Counted from the first letter of the stretch, positions 52,068 to 61,033 are shown. The stretch is DNA of 64,000 nt from Sphingobium sp. AP50 (GCF_900109095.1 NZ_FNYZ01000016.1:1-64000); one strand, 5' to 3'. Translations and numbers: made by a program. Notes: generated by a model from the letters alone, not told the origin.

Positions 52068-52730
52068 GTGGCCGACTATGTTGCCTATTATCGCGTTTCT
52101 ACACGGCGGCAGGGATCGTCGGGGCTGGGGCTGGAGGCCCAGCGCAATGCCGTTGCTGAACACCTTCGAAGCCGGGATAACGTGATCGCCGAATATACGG
52201 AGGTTGAGAGTGGCAAGCGCAAGGATCGCCCGGCACTGCTTGAGGCCATAGAACGTGCCCAATTGACCGGGGCGCGGCTGATCGTGGCGAAGCTGGACCG
52301 TCTGGCCCGTAACCTGCACTTCATTACAACCCTCATGGAAACGAAGGTCAGATTCGTCGCTGCGGATTTGCCAGACGCTAATAACCTGACCGTGCATATC
52401 CTTGCCGCCGTCGCGGAAGCCGAAGCCAAGATGATCAGTGATCGTACAAAGGCCGCACTGGCGGCTGCCAAGGCCCGTGGTCAGCGTTTAGGTGACGATG
52501 GCAGCAATCTTCGCAACCAGAGCGTGGGCCTCAAACGTTCTTTAGAGGTCCGTCAGGAGGCTGCCCAGCTTCGGGCGGCCAGTGTGCGGAAGGTCATCGT
52601 GGAAGCGCAGGGGCAGGGGGCCGCGTCGCTGGCCCAGATCGCCCAGTTCCTGAATGAACGGTCGATCCGGGCTGCCAGAGGTGGAGCGTGGACATCTACG
52701 GCTGTCAGCCGCGTGATGCGAGAATGCTGA
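52068..52730 (+). CDS. Serine recombinase/resolvase
   Basis: 220 residues. The N-terminal catalytic domain has AYYRVSTRRQGSSGLGLEAQ (the Ser nucleophile in the YxRVS motif near residue 10) and LDRLARNL (the conserved D-R-x-x-R). The C-terminus is an HTH (SLAQIAQFLNERSIRAARGG, WTSTAVSRVM). Start is GTG 52068, with GGGGATGA upstream. It is inserted between terS and terL, an unusual place; it may be a DNA invertase or an inserted mobile element. Confidence 0.88.
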   Translation: MADYVAYYRVSTRRQGSSGLGLEAQRNAVAEHLRSRDNVIAEYTEVESGKRKDRPALLEAIERAQLTGARLIVAKLDRLARNLHFITTLMETKVRFVAADLPDANNLTVHILAAVAEAEAKMISDRTKAALAAAKARGQRLGDDGSNLRNQSVGLKRSLEVRQEAAQLRAASVRKVIVEAQGQGAASLAQIAQFLNERSIRAARGGAWTSTAVSRVMREC

Positions 52731-52795
52731 TTGCCGGTGTCTACCCATCACCTTGCAGATGAGAGGAAACGCCAAGCCGCCAGCGAACCAGCGGA

Positions 52796-53098
52796 TTAAC
52801 GCTTCCGCGCCTCTTCGCGAAGTTCGTCGATTTCGTTGCGCAAGATTGTGAAATACAGGTCGAGAATATCGACCGCGATTTCCTTCGCGTCCATGTCGGG
52901 CAGTCCTGCAATACCGTTGCTCAGACGGACCCTGATTTCTTCGAAACGCTCCTGATCCTGCGGGTTATCGAACGTGTGGACCCTGATCGTGTGCATTGCC
53001 AACCATGCGTCTTCAACACGCTGCTGGATCGTCCCGATGCCGGTGGCAAGATTATGGATCGCGGTGCTCAGCGCGCGGCGCGCGTAATCATCAGACAT
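52796..53098 (-). CDS. Hypothetical antisense protein between terS and terL
   Basis: 100 residues, helical (ALSTAIHNLATGIGTIQQRV, KEIAVDILDLYFTILRNEID). Oriented against the late genes. Unknown; possible moron. Confidence 0.6.
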   Translation of the reverse strand: MSDDYARRALSTAIHNLATGIGTIQQRVEDAWLAMHTIRVHTFDNPQDQERFEEIRVRLSNGIAGLPDMDAKEIAVDILDLYFTILRNEIDELREEARKR

Positions 53099-53186
53099 TT
53101 TCTATCCTCTTTGTTTTGCAGACATAATGGTTATGCCTAAACCCTGTACCTGCGGCTAGGGTACTGATGAGACGAGGGCCGTCACC

Positions 53187-53193
53187 CTAAATA
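53187..53193 (+). promoter_or_regulatory. CTAAATA motif before terL
   Basis: CCTAAATA, four bases before the GTG of terL and immediately after the antisense gene that interrupts the late block. Confidence 0.65.
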
Positions 53194-53197
53194 ATGG

Positions 53198-54520
53198 GTG
53201 ACCACCCTTACCCTCTACCCTGACCAGCATCGCATCGTCGAAGCGGTCCAAGATCATGAATCCGTTCTCGCCTATGGGTCATCCCGTGGCGGCAAGACCT
53301 ACGTTTTCTTTGCCCTCATGGTGATGCGTGGCCTGCACTATGCCGGGTCGAACCACTGCGTCATCAGGCAGACCGCAGCGTCAATCCCCTCCACTGTCTG
53401 GCCCACGGCCATGGCTGTCCTCAAGGCGCTGGCACCGGGCTATCACGAACATATCGAAGCTAGCACCGGCACGCGGTGCATCACACTGCACAATGGGTCG
53501 ACCATCTGGTTTTTCGGCTGTCAGGACGACAGTGCGGTCGAAAAGATCATGGGCGCAGAATTCGCCACCATCCTCCTGAACGAAGTCGTCCTCCTGTCCC
53601 ATGAGACCTACGAAAAGGTCATCACCCGCCTTAACGCCAGCGATGTCGACAAGACTGGCGTTCGCATTGCCACCAAGCTGTTTGCAGATTGCAACCCCAA
53701 GTCCAAATCCCACTGGGTCTATCAGCAGTGGGTCGACCATAAAGTCCCCGGCACCGATCGCCCGATCGTCGATCCTGAAGAACATGCGTGGGTCGCGTTC
53801 GACAAGGATTCCAACCCCGATGTCGATCCGAATTATTACCGTCGAATGCTCAACTTCAATGATGAGCAGCGTACTCGATTTCTAGACGGTGAATGGTATG
53901 ATGAACTGGAGGGCGCGCTGTTCAGCCGCGCCGACCTCAACGATAACCGATCATCGACCCCTGACGCCTTCGACCTGACCGTCGTCGCCATCGATCCAGC
54001 GATGACCAGTGGGCCGGAAGCGGACGAAACCGGCATCTTCGTTTGCGGGGCGGTGGGGCAGGAGCCTGACGCCCATTATTACCCTATCGAAGACCTCAGC
54101 GGCCGGTATCACCCGCAAGAGTGGGCCACCAAGGCGATCGAAGCCTACTGGCGGCATGGTGCCAAATGCATCGTGGTCGAGGTCAATCAGGGCGGCGACC
54201 AGAACGCCTATATCCTCCATTCGATCGATCCCCGCGTGAACATCGAGACGGTTCGTCCGGGGCAAGGACAAGGGAAGAATGAGCGGGCGAAGCCGATCGC
54301 CACGCTTATGAGATCGAGGCGCATCCACCACCCCTACGATGAAGGCGAGTTCAAGGAATTGGAACGCCAGATGCTGTCCATGACCGGCGACTATGACCGC
54401 AAAAAGGGCAAATCCCCCGATCGGTTCGACGCTTACGTCTATGCGATCAGTGAACTGCTGACCGGCAAGGGGCCAGTGCGCCCGGTCGTCATCAGCAAGA
54501 TCAAGGGGTGGTTCAATTGA
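53198..54520 (+). CDS. terL: Terminase large subunit
   Basis: 440 residues. Packaging ATPase with Walker A GSSRGGKT at 27-34 and Walker B FATILLNEV near 130, then an RNase H-like nuclease domain with VVAIDPAMTSGPEADETGIF and the late RFDAYVYAI motif. It pumps DNA into the prohead and cuts concatemers. The start is GTG 53198, four bases after a CTAAATA motif, with no Shine-Dalgarno. Confidence 0.93.
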   Translation: MTTLTLYPDQHRIVEAVQDHESVLAYGSSRGGKTYVFFALMVMRGLHYAGSNHCVIRQTAASIPSTVWPTAMAVLKALAPGYHEHIEASTGTRCITLHNGSTIWFFGCQDDSAVEKIMGAEFATILLNEVVLLSHETYEKVITRLNASDVDKTGVRIATKLFADCNPKSKSHWVYQQWVDHKVPGTDRPIVDPEEHAWVAFDKDSNPDVDPNYYRRMLNFNDEQRTRFLDGEWYDELEGALFSRADLNDNRSSTPDAFDLTVVAIDPAMTSGPEADETGIFVCGAVGQEPDAHYYPIEDLSGRYHPQEWATKAIEAYWRHGAKCIVVEVNQGGDQNAYILHSIDPRVNIETVRPGQGQGKNERAKPIATLMRSRRIHHPYDEGEFKELERQMLSMTGDYDRKKGKSPDRFDAYVYAISELLTGKGPVRPVVISKIKGWFN

Positions 54521-54523
54521 ATA

Positions 54524-55426
54524 CTAAAATGGTAGTTCGTCTACACTCAAAGACAGATCAAGATTCTCCGTGAATGTTCCTTCGGAGGTGTACACCTCAA
54601 TAATAATATAGCCTGTCAAATCGTAAGAGTCCTTCAACTCATCTCCTTTCCACGTTGATGCCATTTGTCGCTTTCCTTTGACTTTAATCTGCCCCCACAT
54701 GCCGGGAGATAATTTTGTGATCGGTGCTTTCACGAAATGCCGGATCACTTTTTTTACAAGTTCGGATTGTCCGTGGGCGCAATCCTCTCCAGACTGCGAA
54801 AACGTCCAACCCTTGGCTGTATGTATGTAAATTGCATCGATTTCCGGCGACTTTCTTTTCGACTTGTTCGCAATATATATTACAATATCTACTACGGCTG
54901 TTGCAGAATATTTTGTTTTCTCAAGAATTCCGTTAGCGCTTTTCAATTCTATGGAAAACGCATTAGTTTTCTGCTTCTCCCGCTCGGATTTCAGCCAATT
55001 AATTTCTGCTGTGAGTTTGGATTTTAGCGTTTGGATAGAGCCATTATAGATGACGTGGCGATGGTGCTTCATGTCAAAGGGGATATCATCCGCCGATTGC
55101 GTCAGCAGCGTGCATAGCTTGCCGTGAGCATGTGCGTATCCAACTTCATAAAATACGTTTGGGTTTCGGCCGGTCATATCAGCGATTACGAAATCGGCTG
55201 CGTCAATCTGCCGATAGATTCGTTCTAGTATCGTTTCAGAAAACGTCTGTTCATCGACGCGCTCGGCCACAACTCCGCATTCGGTGGCGACAGCCTGAAT
55301 CCCAAGCTTGTAGATATCGTCGAATGTATCATCAAACGGCATCAAAACAAATGCGAACGGCTTGACGGTCAATGTGGCACTCCCAAAAAACACGTAGTTC
55401 CTGTTAAGGCGTAAGGAGCGGGCCAA
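54524..55426 (-). CDS. TIR/deoxyribosyltransferase-like protein (prophage moron)
   Basis: 300 residues. The N-terminal 120 residues have the pattern of nucleoside 2-deoxyribosyltransferase/TIR-like domains: AFVLMPFDDTFDDIYKLGIQ, ADFVIADMTGRNPNVFYEVG, and DIPFDMKHHRHV. Glu in NPNVFYEVGYAHA is the usual catalytic residue. The rest (150-300) is an unassigned sensor-like domain. Such domains in defence systems cleave NAD+ or nucleotides. It lies antisense between terL and portal, so it may be expressed in the lysogen against other phages. Confidence 0.7.
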   Translation of the reverse strand: MARSLRLNRNYVFFGSATLTVKPFAFVLMPFDDTFDDIYKLGIQAVATECGVVAERVDEQTFSETILERIYRQIDAADFVIADMTGRNPNVFYEVGYAHAHGKLCTLLTQSADDIPFDMKHHRHVIYNGSIQTLKSKLTAEINWLKSEREKQKTNAFSIELKSANGILEKTKYSATAVVDIVIYIANKSKRKSPEIDAIYIHTAKGWTFSQSGEDCAHGQSELVKKVIRHFVKAPITKLSPGMWGQIKVKGKRQMASTWKGDELKDSYDLTGYIIIEVYTSEGTFTENLDLSLSVDELPF

Positions 55427-55444
55427 TACAAGTGTTTGGTTTTC

Positions 55445-55451
55445 CTAAATA
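55445..55451 (+). promoter_or_regulatory. CTAAATA motif before the portal gene
   Basis: CCTAAATA, four bases before ATG 55456, just upstream of the moron's start on the other strand. No Shine-Dalgarno at proper distance. Confidence 0.65.
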
Positions 55452-55455
55452 GGAT

Positions 55456-56880
55456 ATGACCGAATACACCCCGCAGACCATCCACGTCATCGATCCTGTT
55501 ATTGCTGAGTACCACGACGAATGGGCAGTAAACCGTGCGATGATCGCTGGAGCGCGCATGGTCCGCGCAGGTGGTGAGAAATTCCTACCCCGTCTGCCTT
55601 CCGTTGACGTTGCGCAGCACAAGGCCATCATCGAACGCACCGCGTTCTTTCCCGGCGCGTCTCGCACCCATGAAGGTCTGATGGGCCTGTTGTTCCGCAA
55701 GCCGCCCAAGGTCGACGCAGAAGAACGCTTCCTCACCCTCCTCAACACGATCAAGGCCGACGCTGGTCCGATCGAAGACCTTGCTGAAGATGTCGCTGAC
55801 GAACTGCTGTCGGTCAATTTCGGCCTGCTGCTCACTGACCTGCCAGCCTCCAGTCAGGCCATGTCGGTTGCGGAGGAAGAGAAGCTGGGTATCCGACCCC
55901 GCATCCTCATCTACCGCGCTGAAGCCATCCTTGGGATCGATGTCGGGCTGGTCAATAACAGGCAGCAGGCGGTGAATATCCGGCTCCAGCAGGACGTCGA
56001 CACCATTCGCGAACTTATGTTGGTCAACGGCGTCTATCAGGTCCGCCTGTGGACTCGCACGAAGGTGAAGGGCAACCGGCAGTCCCAGTGGTTACCCGGT
56101 CCAGCGATTACGCCCACTCGGCTAGGCCAAGCCATTGACGAAATTCCCGCCACCGTGATCACACTCGGACGTCGCCTTCGACCATCGACCGCGCCCTTGA
56201 CCGACGTGTGCGATCTCAACCGCAGCCACTACCATGCCAGCGCCAATCTTGCGACGTGCGACTATTGGCTGTCCAACCCGATCCCGTGGACCACTGGCGC
56301 AAAGCCGCGTGATGACGTCGCCATCAGTCCCGGCACGATGTGGCAATTCGAGGAGGAAAACGCCAAGGTCGGGATGCTTGAGTATACGGGCGCGCAGGCC
56401 GCCCAGCTTGAAAGTCGCGCCAATAATCTGCGCGACTATATGGCGTCGGCGGGTGCGCGAATTCTGGCCCCTGAAAAGGCAGCCGTAGAATCAGGACAGG
56501 CATTGGAAATCCGTAACGCGGCGCAGACCGCATCGCTGGATCAGGTCCGCCGTACCACGAACCGCATCATTCTTGACCAGATACAGTGGGCGGCATGGTG
56601 GGCCGGTGCAGACGAAACGCAGGTTGTTTTTGAGATGAGCGGCGACTTTACCAGCGCCAAGCTGAGTTCGGAGGAGCGTAAGCAGATCGTGGCTGAATGG
56701 CAGGCAGGCCTCTATTCACACGAACAGGCGATCGAACGCATGGTCGCCGGTGGGGCGCTGCCAGAGGATTTCGACATTGAAGCGGACAAGGATCGGATGG
56801 CCATGGAAGCGGCTGACCGCCCTCCGGTCGACACGTTTTCGGATAATCAGTTTGCCGTAGGCGTGGCAGATTCCATGTAG
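55456..56880 (+). CDS. Portal protein (DUF4055 family)
   Basis: 474 residues. N-terminal arm, then GASRTHEGLMGLLFRKPPKV and LLSVNFGLLLTDLPASSQAM, helical core QALEIRNAAQTASLDQVRRT near 355, characteristic of the DUF4055 portals. Forms the dodecameric DNA gate of the head. The 3' end overlaps an antisense membrane-protein gene by 34 bases. Confidence 0.85.
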   Translation: MTEYTPQTIHVIDPVIAEYHDEWAVNRAMIAGARMVRAGGEKFLPRLPSVDVAQHKAIIERTAFFPGASRTHEGLMGLLFRKPPKVDAEERFLTLLNTIKADAGPIEDLAEDVADELLSVNFGLLLTDLPASSQAMSVAEEEKLGIRPRILIYRAEAILGIDVGLVNNRQQAVNIRLQQDVDTIRELMLVNGVYQVRLWTRTKVKGNRQSQWLPGPAITPTRLGQAIDEIPATVITLGRRLRPSTAPLTDVCDLNRSHYHASANLATCDYWLSNPIPWTTGAKPRDDVAISPGTMWQFEEENAKVGMLEYTGAQAAQLESRANNLRDYMASAGARILAPEKAAVESGQALEIRNAAQTASLDQVRRTTNRIILDQIQWAAWWAGADETQVVFEMSGDFTSAKLSSEERKQIVAEWQAGLYSHEQAIERMVAGGALPEDFDIEADKDRMAMEAADRPPVDTFSDNQFAVGVADSM

Positions 56881-57170
56881 CAATTGACCGTGTGATCCAC
56901 GACGGCTTTCCGCTCCAATTCGTCGGCGATGTAGCCAGACTTTACGCCCTTCATGCACAGTTCGTAGGCGGATGGTTTGGCTGCTTCGTTTGCGAAGAAA
57001 GCAATACCTACGCAAATCACGAATGCGACGGTCAACCCGATGAAATTCTCGCGGGAATAGGATTTTGCGTCGGGATCATCGCTTGGCCAAATAAAGGTCA
57101 TAGCCATTCGCGCGACTGACAAGCCCAAGCAAACAGCGAGAATAGCAGTCAGCCAAAATACGAACGTCAT
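56847..57170 (-). CDS. Small antisense membrane protein
   Basis: 107 residues. Two membrane segments (FWLTAILAVCLGLSVARMAM and FIGLTVAFVICVGIAFFAN), then a C-terminal domain with two cysteines. Another gene on the opposite strand inside the head block. Unknown; superinfection exclusion is possible. Confidence 0.55.
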   Translation of the reverse strand: MTFVFWLTAILAVCLGLSVARMAMTFIWPSDDPDAKSYSRENFIGLTVAFVICVGIAFFANEAAKPSAYELCMKGVKSGYIADELERKAVVDHTVNCYMESATPTAN

Positions 57171-57258
57171 TGATCCACCCCCGCAATCAGATAGCTGGCG
57201 CTGTCATAAGTTTTTGCGTTTTGCAATGGCTTGCTGACCGGTCGGAGATTGCCCACGT

Positions 57259-57265
57259 CTAAATA
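57259..57265 (+). promoter_or_regulatory. CTAAATA motif before the MuF gene
   Basis: TCTAAATA, four bases before GTG 57270. It again follows an antisense gene. Confidence 0.65.
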
Positions 57266-57269
57266 AAGG

Positions 57270-59345
57270 GTGGATCAAGACCGCCTCAGAGACCTTACAT
57301 ATCGGCACCAGCTTGGTGCGTACGCCGTCGGTAATCAAATCGGCGACGACATCGTACGGCTCCTCAACCGCAACGACGATGACCTCACCGACCAACTGAC
57401 AAAGCGATATGCGCGGATCGAAGCCGATGGCTTTGACAAGGGGCCGGCCACGACCAAGCGGTTGGAAGACATCCGTGAGATGTTTCGCAAGGTCAACAAG
57501 GAGTCCTATCAGGCGGTCCGTGATGGCTTGGTCGCCAGCCTGACCGACGTCGGACTGTTAGAGGCGGAATTCGCTGCCGGTGCGATGCTGGCCGTGGGCC
57601 TCAGCGTCGATCTTGGAACCGCGATCCCGCCGACAGCCGTCCTCAAAACTCTCGTCACCACGACCATGCTGCCCTTCAGCAAGGATGGTGTCACCCGGTT
57701 GATGCCTTGGCTGGATACGCAGGAGGCGGGACGCCTGCGGGCGCTGGAGGGGGCGCTTCAGCTTGGTATCTTGCAGGGACAGACTACGGGCCAGATGGTC
57801 CAGCGCATCCGTGGGACCAAAGCCAAGAATTACAGCGATGGCGTTCTGAACGCATCCCGCAACGGTGCCCAGACGATCGCCCGCACAGCGACCGCTGGTG
57901 TCCAGAACGCTTCGCGGCTCGAAACCTATCGCCGCATGAAGACGATCAAATTCGTCGAGTGGTCCAGTGTACTGGATAGTCGGACGTCCGATCCCTGTCA
58001 GAGCCTCAGCGGTAAAATCTACCCCATTGATGATGTGCCACAGGCTCCACCTATCCACCCCAACTGCCGGTCGACGCTGATCCCGCGCCGGGACAACGAA
58101 GGGACCAAGCATCGACCGTTCCCGGATTGGCTTCGCGATCAATCAGCCGATGTGCAGGACGGGATATTGGGCAAGGCGCGAGGGGAAATATTCCGCGCCA
58201 ATCCAAAGATGAATTACGATGCGTTCTTCAAGGAAGTAGGCGGCCGACGCCGAACCTTGAAAGAGTTGCGCGAGTATGACGCCAGTCTGTTTGGCGAGAA
58301 GGCTGCACCGGCCCCGAAGGGGCCAGGCCTTCGGCCTGTCCCCGCTAGGTTCACCAGTCCAATCGACCCGGATGTCAGCGCTGCGACGATCGCAGTCTTG
58401 AAAAAGAAGGATGTGACCAAAGCGCTGAACGCGAGAATGGCGGCTAGCGCTGCTGATCCGCGCTATGATCCGCGCCCTGAATTCCGCGACGTTAACGTCA
58501 AAGATATCGGGAAGGCGGTCCTGAACGCCGATTTTACCGATGAGGCTGCCAGCATGATCGCAGCGCTGATGCCGGAACTGGAGAAGCTGGCTGACGCCTT
58601 CGCCATTCCCCGACTGCGGGCGATCAAGAGCGGCGGCGGCACCACGACTATGGGAACCATGGGCGACGGCGTGCTGCGCCTGAACCCAGTGTACATCAAT
58701 GGTTTTGCTGCGGAGGTCGGCGGTGGTGCGGGCACCAAGGTTGCTGCCAAGGTCATCGCGGAACGGGATGCGCTGGCCATGCAGTTGCAGGCAGAACGGG
58801 ATGCCATTGATGCGGTCAAGGTCGCGATCCAAGGCGCAACCGGTCAGGAAAAGGACGATATGATCCTTCGCTATCTCGACATGGCCGATGCCTTCAATGC
58901 AAAGCGCCAGCAGTGGTTGAAGCTGGACAAAAAGGTTCTGGCAGCAAGGCGCACTGATTCCGCTGCTGATCGACCGGTGTCCCAGTGGAAGCCCGGTGAT
59001 GACGTGAAGGAGAAGCCCTTCAACGCCATAAATTATTTCGAGCGGCCTTTGGATCGTGCGCGCATGTTGTTCTACCATGAATTTGCGCACCATGTTCATC
59101 AGATGCGTGGGAAGCAGGGACGCCGTTCACAGGTCGGGACGCCACCGATTGAGAAGGCGCTGGCGGCCATGTTCCGCGACCTCACGAATTATGATAATCT
59201 GCCGTCCCGCTATTCCAGCGAGAATGGCCATGAATGGTGGGCCGAAAGTTTCGGCCTCTACTTCATGGGACGCAAGGATTTGGCTGATCCCAAGGTCGCT
59301 GAATTGATCGAAAGGCTTTTGGATGAGGTGACTAATGGCAATTGA
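57270..59345 (+). CDS. MuF-like head protein fused to a zincin metallopeptidase domain
   Basis: 691 residues. About 1-280 is a MuF/SPP1 gp7-type head morphogenesis domain (ARTATAGVQNASRLETYRRM, VEWSSVLDSRTSDPCQSLSG, IHPNCRSTLIPR). After a Pro-rich linker (335-350), a second domain carries HEFAHH at 603-608 (the HExxH zinc site, H603, E604 and H607) and HEWWAESF with E659 as a likely third ligand. MuF proteins with C-terminal toxin domains are known in prophages. The zincin could be an effector packaged in the virion or a maturation protease. It starts with GTG and has no Shine-Dalgarno. Confidence 0.85.
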   Translation: MDQDRLRDLTYRHQLGAYAVGNQIGDDIVRLLNRNDDDLTDQLTKRYARIEADGFDKGPATTKRLEDIREMFRKVNKESYQAVRDGLVASLTDVGLLEAEFAAGAMLAVGLSVDLGTAIPPTAVLKTLVTTTMLPFSKDGVTRLMPWLDTQEAGRLRALEGALQLGILQGQTTGQMVQRIRGTKAKNYSDGVLNASRNGAQTIARTATAGVQNASRLETYRRMKTIKFVEWSSVLDSRTSDPCQSLSGKIYPIDDVPQAPPIHPNCRSTLIPRRDNEGTKHRPFPDWLRDQSADVQDGILGKARGEIFRANPKMNYDAFFKEVGGRRRTLKELREYDASLFGEKAAPAPKGPGLRPVPARFTSPIDPDVSAATIAVLKKKDVTKALNARMAASAADPRYDPRPEFRDVNVKDIGKAVLNADFTDEAASMIAALMPELEKLADAFAIPRLRAIKSGGGTTTMGTMGDGVLRLNPVYINGFAAEVGGGAGTKVAAKVIAERDALAMQLQAERDAIDAVKVAIQGATGQEKDDMILRYLDMADAFNAKRQQWLKLDKKVLAARRTDSAADRPVSQWKPGDDVKEKPFNAINYFERPLDRARMLFYHEFAHHVHQMRGKQGRRSQVGTPPIEKALAAMFRDLTNYDNLPSRYSSENGHEWWAESFGLYFMGRKDLADPKVAELIERLLDEVTNGN

Positions 59346-59529
59346 TGAAATAGTTGAACTGGTCCGGGATCGTGGTTCGAAGCTGAATCAGTATGACCTG
59401 AACCAGATTAAGATGATCGCGGTCGATGTGCCGCTGGAGGACAGCGAAGACCTTGCCATGGTTTTCGAAGGGATCGCGCTTGTCGTGAACGACCCGCTCT
59501 ATGAGGGTGACATTCCGCCCATGGAATGA
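59335..59529 (+). CDS. Small acidic protein coupled to the MuF-zincin
   Basis: 64 residues, acidic (MAIDEIVELVRDRGSKLNQY, ...PLEDSEDLAMVFEGIALVV). It starts 11 bases inside the MuF-zincin gene, so it is translated from the same message. Size, charge and coupling fit an immunity or inhibitor partner; this is inference. Its stop overlaps the next gene start as ATGA. Confidence 0.7.
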   Translation: MAIDEIVELVRDRGSKLNQYDLNQIKMIAVDVPLEDSEDLAMVFEGIALVVNDPLYEGDIPPME

Positions 59530-60236
59530 TTTATGCTGCGCCCATGATCGCGTTGATGGGGCAAGCATTGGTGGCATACGGTATCTGGACGGCGCTCGGT
59601 GGCCTCTACTCTTTAGTGGACCATTGGCAAACGCTGATCACGGGGTTCATGGCGCTGGGGGCTGCCTATCTCACATATCGCCCGGTGCGCGAACAACTCA
59701 AGCTGACGCAGACGCAGTCGAACGCAGTTATGCGCGACATGCTTCTGAACCGTCAGAAAGAACTTCAGCAAGCACAAGAAGCCATTGAAGAAAAAGTATA
59801 CAATGCAGTGACGAAATTGTCATTTGCGCTCGACATCTTTAGCACGGACAAAAAGCTAGATAATGATGATGCTTTTGAGTTCAGTCAGTCCCTGACTCGG
59901 GCGATGGCTTGGCTTCGTGTGCGGTATGTTTGGAGAAACTCGGTTTCAGTTGAAATGGCGCGCACGAAAGTCGACGAGTCTCTCGAAAAACTTGTCTCGC
60001 TCCTTGATGAAATTTGGGGGCCACATGCGGATCAGCAAAATGATGACATCCACAGATACACGAAAGCGGAATGGGCTAAAGTCCTGAGACGTTCCGATGA
60101 AGCAAAAGAAGAAATTCAAAATGCTAATTTTGATGTCATAAACGCTTTAAACGCGATGATGATGGAAATAAGCCGTGAAATTCGTGCCATTGATTCGAAA
60201 TTGAGCAAGCTAGACGACGTGCTTCTGTCCGCTTGA
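59526..60236 (+). CDS. Membrane protein with long coiled coil
   Basis: 236 residues. N-terminal membrane segments (MIALMGQALVAYGIWTALGG, LITGFMALGAAYLTY), then coiled-coil helices with LLNRQKELQQAQEAIEEKVY. The start is coupled to the preceding gene by ATGA. Position inside the head block on the same strand suggests a moron carried along with the MuF cassette. Unknown role. Confidence 0.65.
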   Translation: MIYAAPMIALMGQALVAYGIWTALGGLYSLVDHWQTLITGFMALGAAYLTYRPVREQLKLTQTQSNAVMRDMLLNRQKELQQAQEAIEEKVYNAVTKLSFALDIFSTDKKLDNDDAFEFSQSLTRAMAWLRVRYVWRNSVSVEMARTKVDESLEKLVSLLDEIWGPHADQQNDDIHRYTKAEWAKVLRRSDEAKEEIQNANFDVINALNAMMMEISREIRAIDSKLSKLDDVLLSA

Positions 60237-60258
60237 CAGTTCCTTTCGCCTCCTTCGT

Positions 60259-60265
60259 CTAAATA
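60259..60265 (+). promoter_or_regulatory. CTAAATA motif before the scaffold gene
   Basis: TCTAAATA, 74 bases before ATG 60340, which has its own GAAAGGAA ribosome site. This is the class of motif with a real leader. Confidence 0.6.
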
Positions 60266-60339
60266 GATCGTCACGGGTGGCCCGTGATGCTCAACGCGGG
60301 AAGCCCGCAACCACGAAGGGGAAGCCCCAGAAAGGAACT

Positions 60340-60975
60340 ATGACAGACAATACCACTGAAACAACCGACGACCTGTCGGGACTGAAAACGAACAATGCTG
60401 AACTCCGCGCCGCGCTGAAGAAGGCGAAGAATGACGCCAAGCAGTTCGAAGATCGGCTGACCGAACTTGAGGCAGAGCGCGAAGCCGCCGCCGATACGGG
60501 CGAGACCGAACTGGAACGCCAAGCCAACACCCACAGACGCGCTATCGAAGCCCTCAACGCCACGCTGAAGGAACGTGACGCGACCATTGCGACATTGGGC
60601 GCTGACCTCTCCACCTATAAGATCGATGCCGTCGTTACCCAGCTTATGGGCGAATATCGCGTTATGGGCGATCACCATGACATGGTCGCGGCGTTCCTGA
60701 AGGCGAATGTCCAGATGGTCGATGGCGAACCGATGGTAGGTGCAATTCCCTTCTCCGATCACGCCAAGTCCTTCCTGACCAGTGACCGGGCAAAACTCTA
60801 CATCAGCGGGGGCCAGAACAGCGGCGCTGGTGCGACCGGCGCAACTGCGTCCGCGTCCAGCGTGGCGAACAAGCCTTGGAACCAGACCGAATATCAAATC
60901 CTCAAAAAGGACGATCCGGCTGCTGCTGCCCTATGGGCTGATGCTACCGGCAATGGCTTCCTCAATCCAAAGTAA
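60340..60975 (+). CDS. Scaffold protein
   Basis: 211 residues. A strong coiled coil in the first half (LKTNNAELRAALKKAKNDAK, RLTELEAEREAAA, HRRAIEALNATLKERDATI) and an Ala/Gly/Ser-rich linker before the C-terminus. Directly precedes the major capsid gene, as usual. The GTG at 60277 would add a basic extension and is less likely, since AAAGGAA sits just before 60340. Confidence 0.85.
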   Translation: MTDNTTETTDDLSGLKTNNAELRAALKKAKNDAKQFEDRLTELEAEREAAADTGETELERQANTHRRAIEALNATLKERDATIATLGADLSTYKIDAVVTQLMGEYRVMGDHHDMVAAFLKANVQMVDGEPMVGAIPFSDHAKSFLTSDRAKLYISGGQNSGAGATGATASASSVANKPWNQTEYQILKKDDPAAAALWADATGNGFLNPK

Positions 60976-61026
60976 CACCGCCTGACCCAAAAGTAATGTC
61001 CCGAAAATCGGAAAACGCTCGCGTGA

Positions 61027-61033
61027 ATAAATA
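61027..61033 (+). promoter_or_regulatory. ATAAATA variant before the major capsid gene
   Basis: GAATAAATA, 56 bases before the capsid ATG, which has TTTGGAGA. It differs from the consensus in the first base and matches the T4 late form TATAAATA more closely. Confidence 0.5.

Noticed and set aside
60277..60339. GTG start for the scaffold gene 11 bases after CTAAATA
   Set aside because: The extension is basic and repetitive, while ATG 60340 has AAAGGAA just upstream. I treat this copy of the motif as having a leader.
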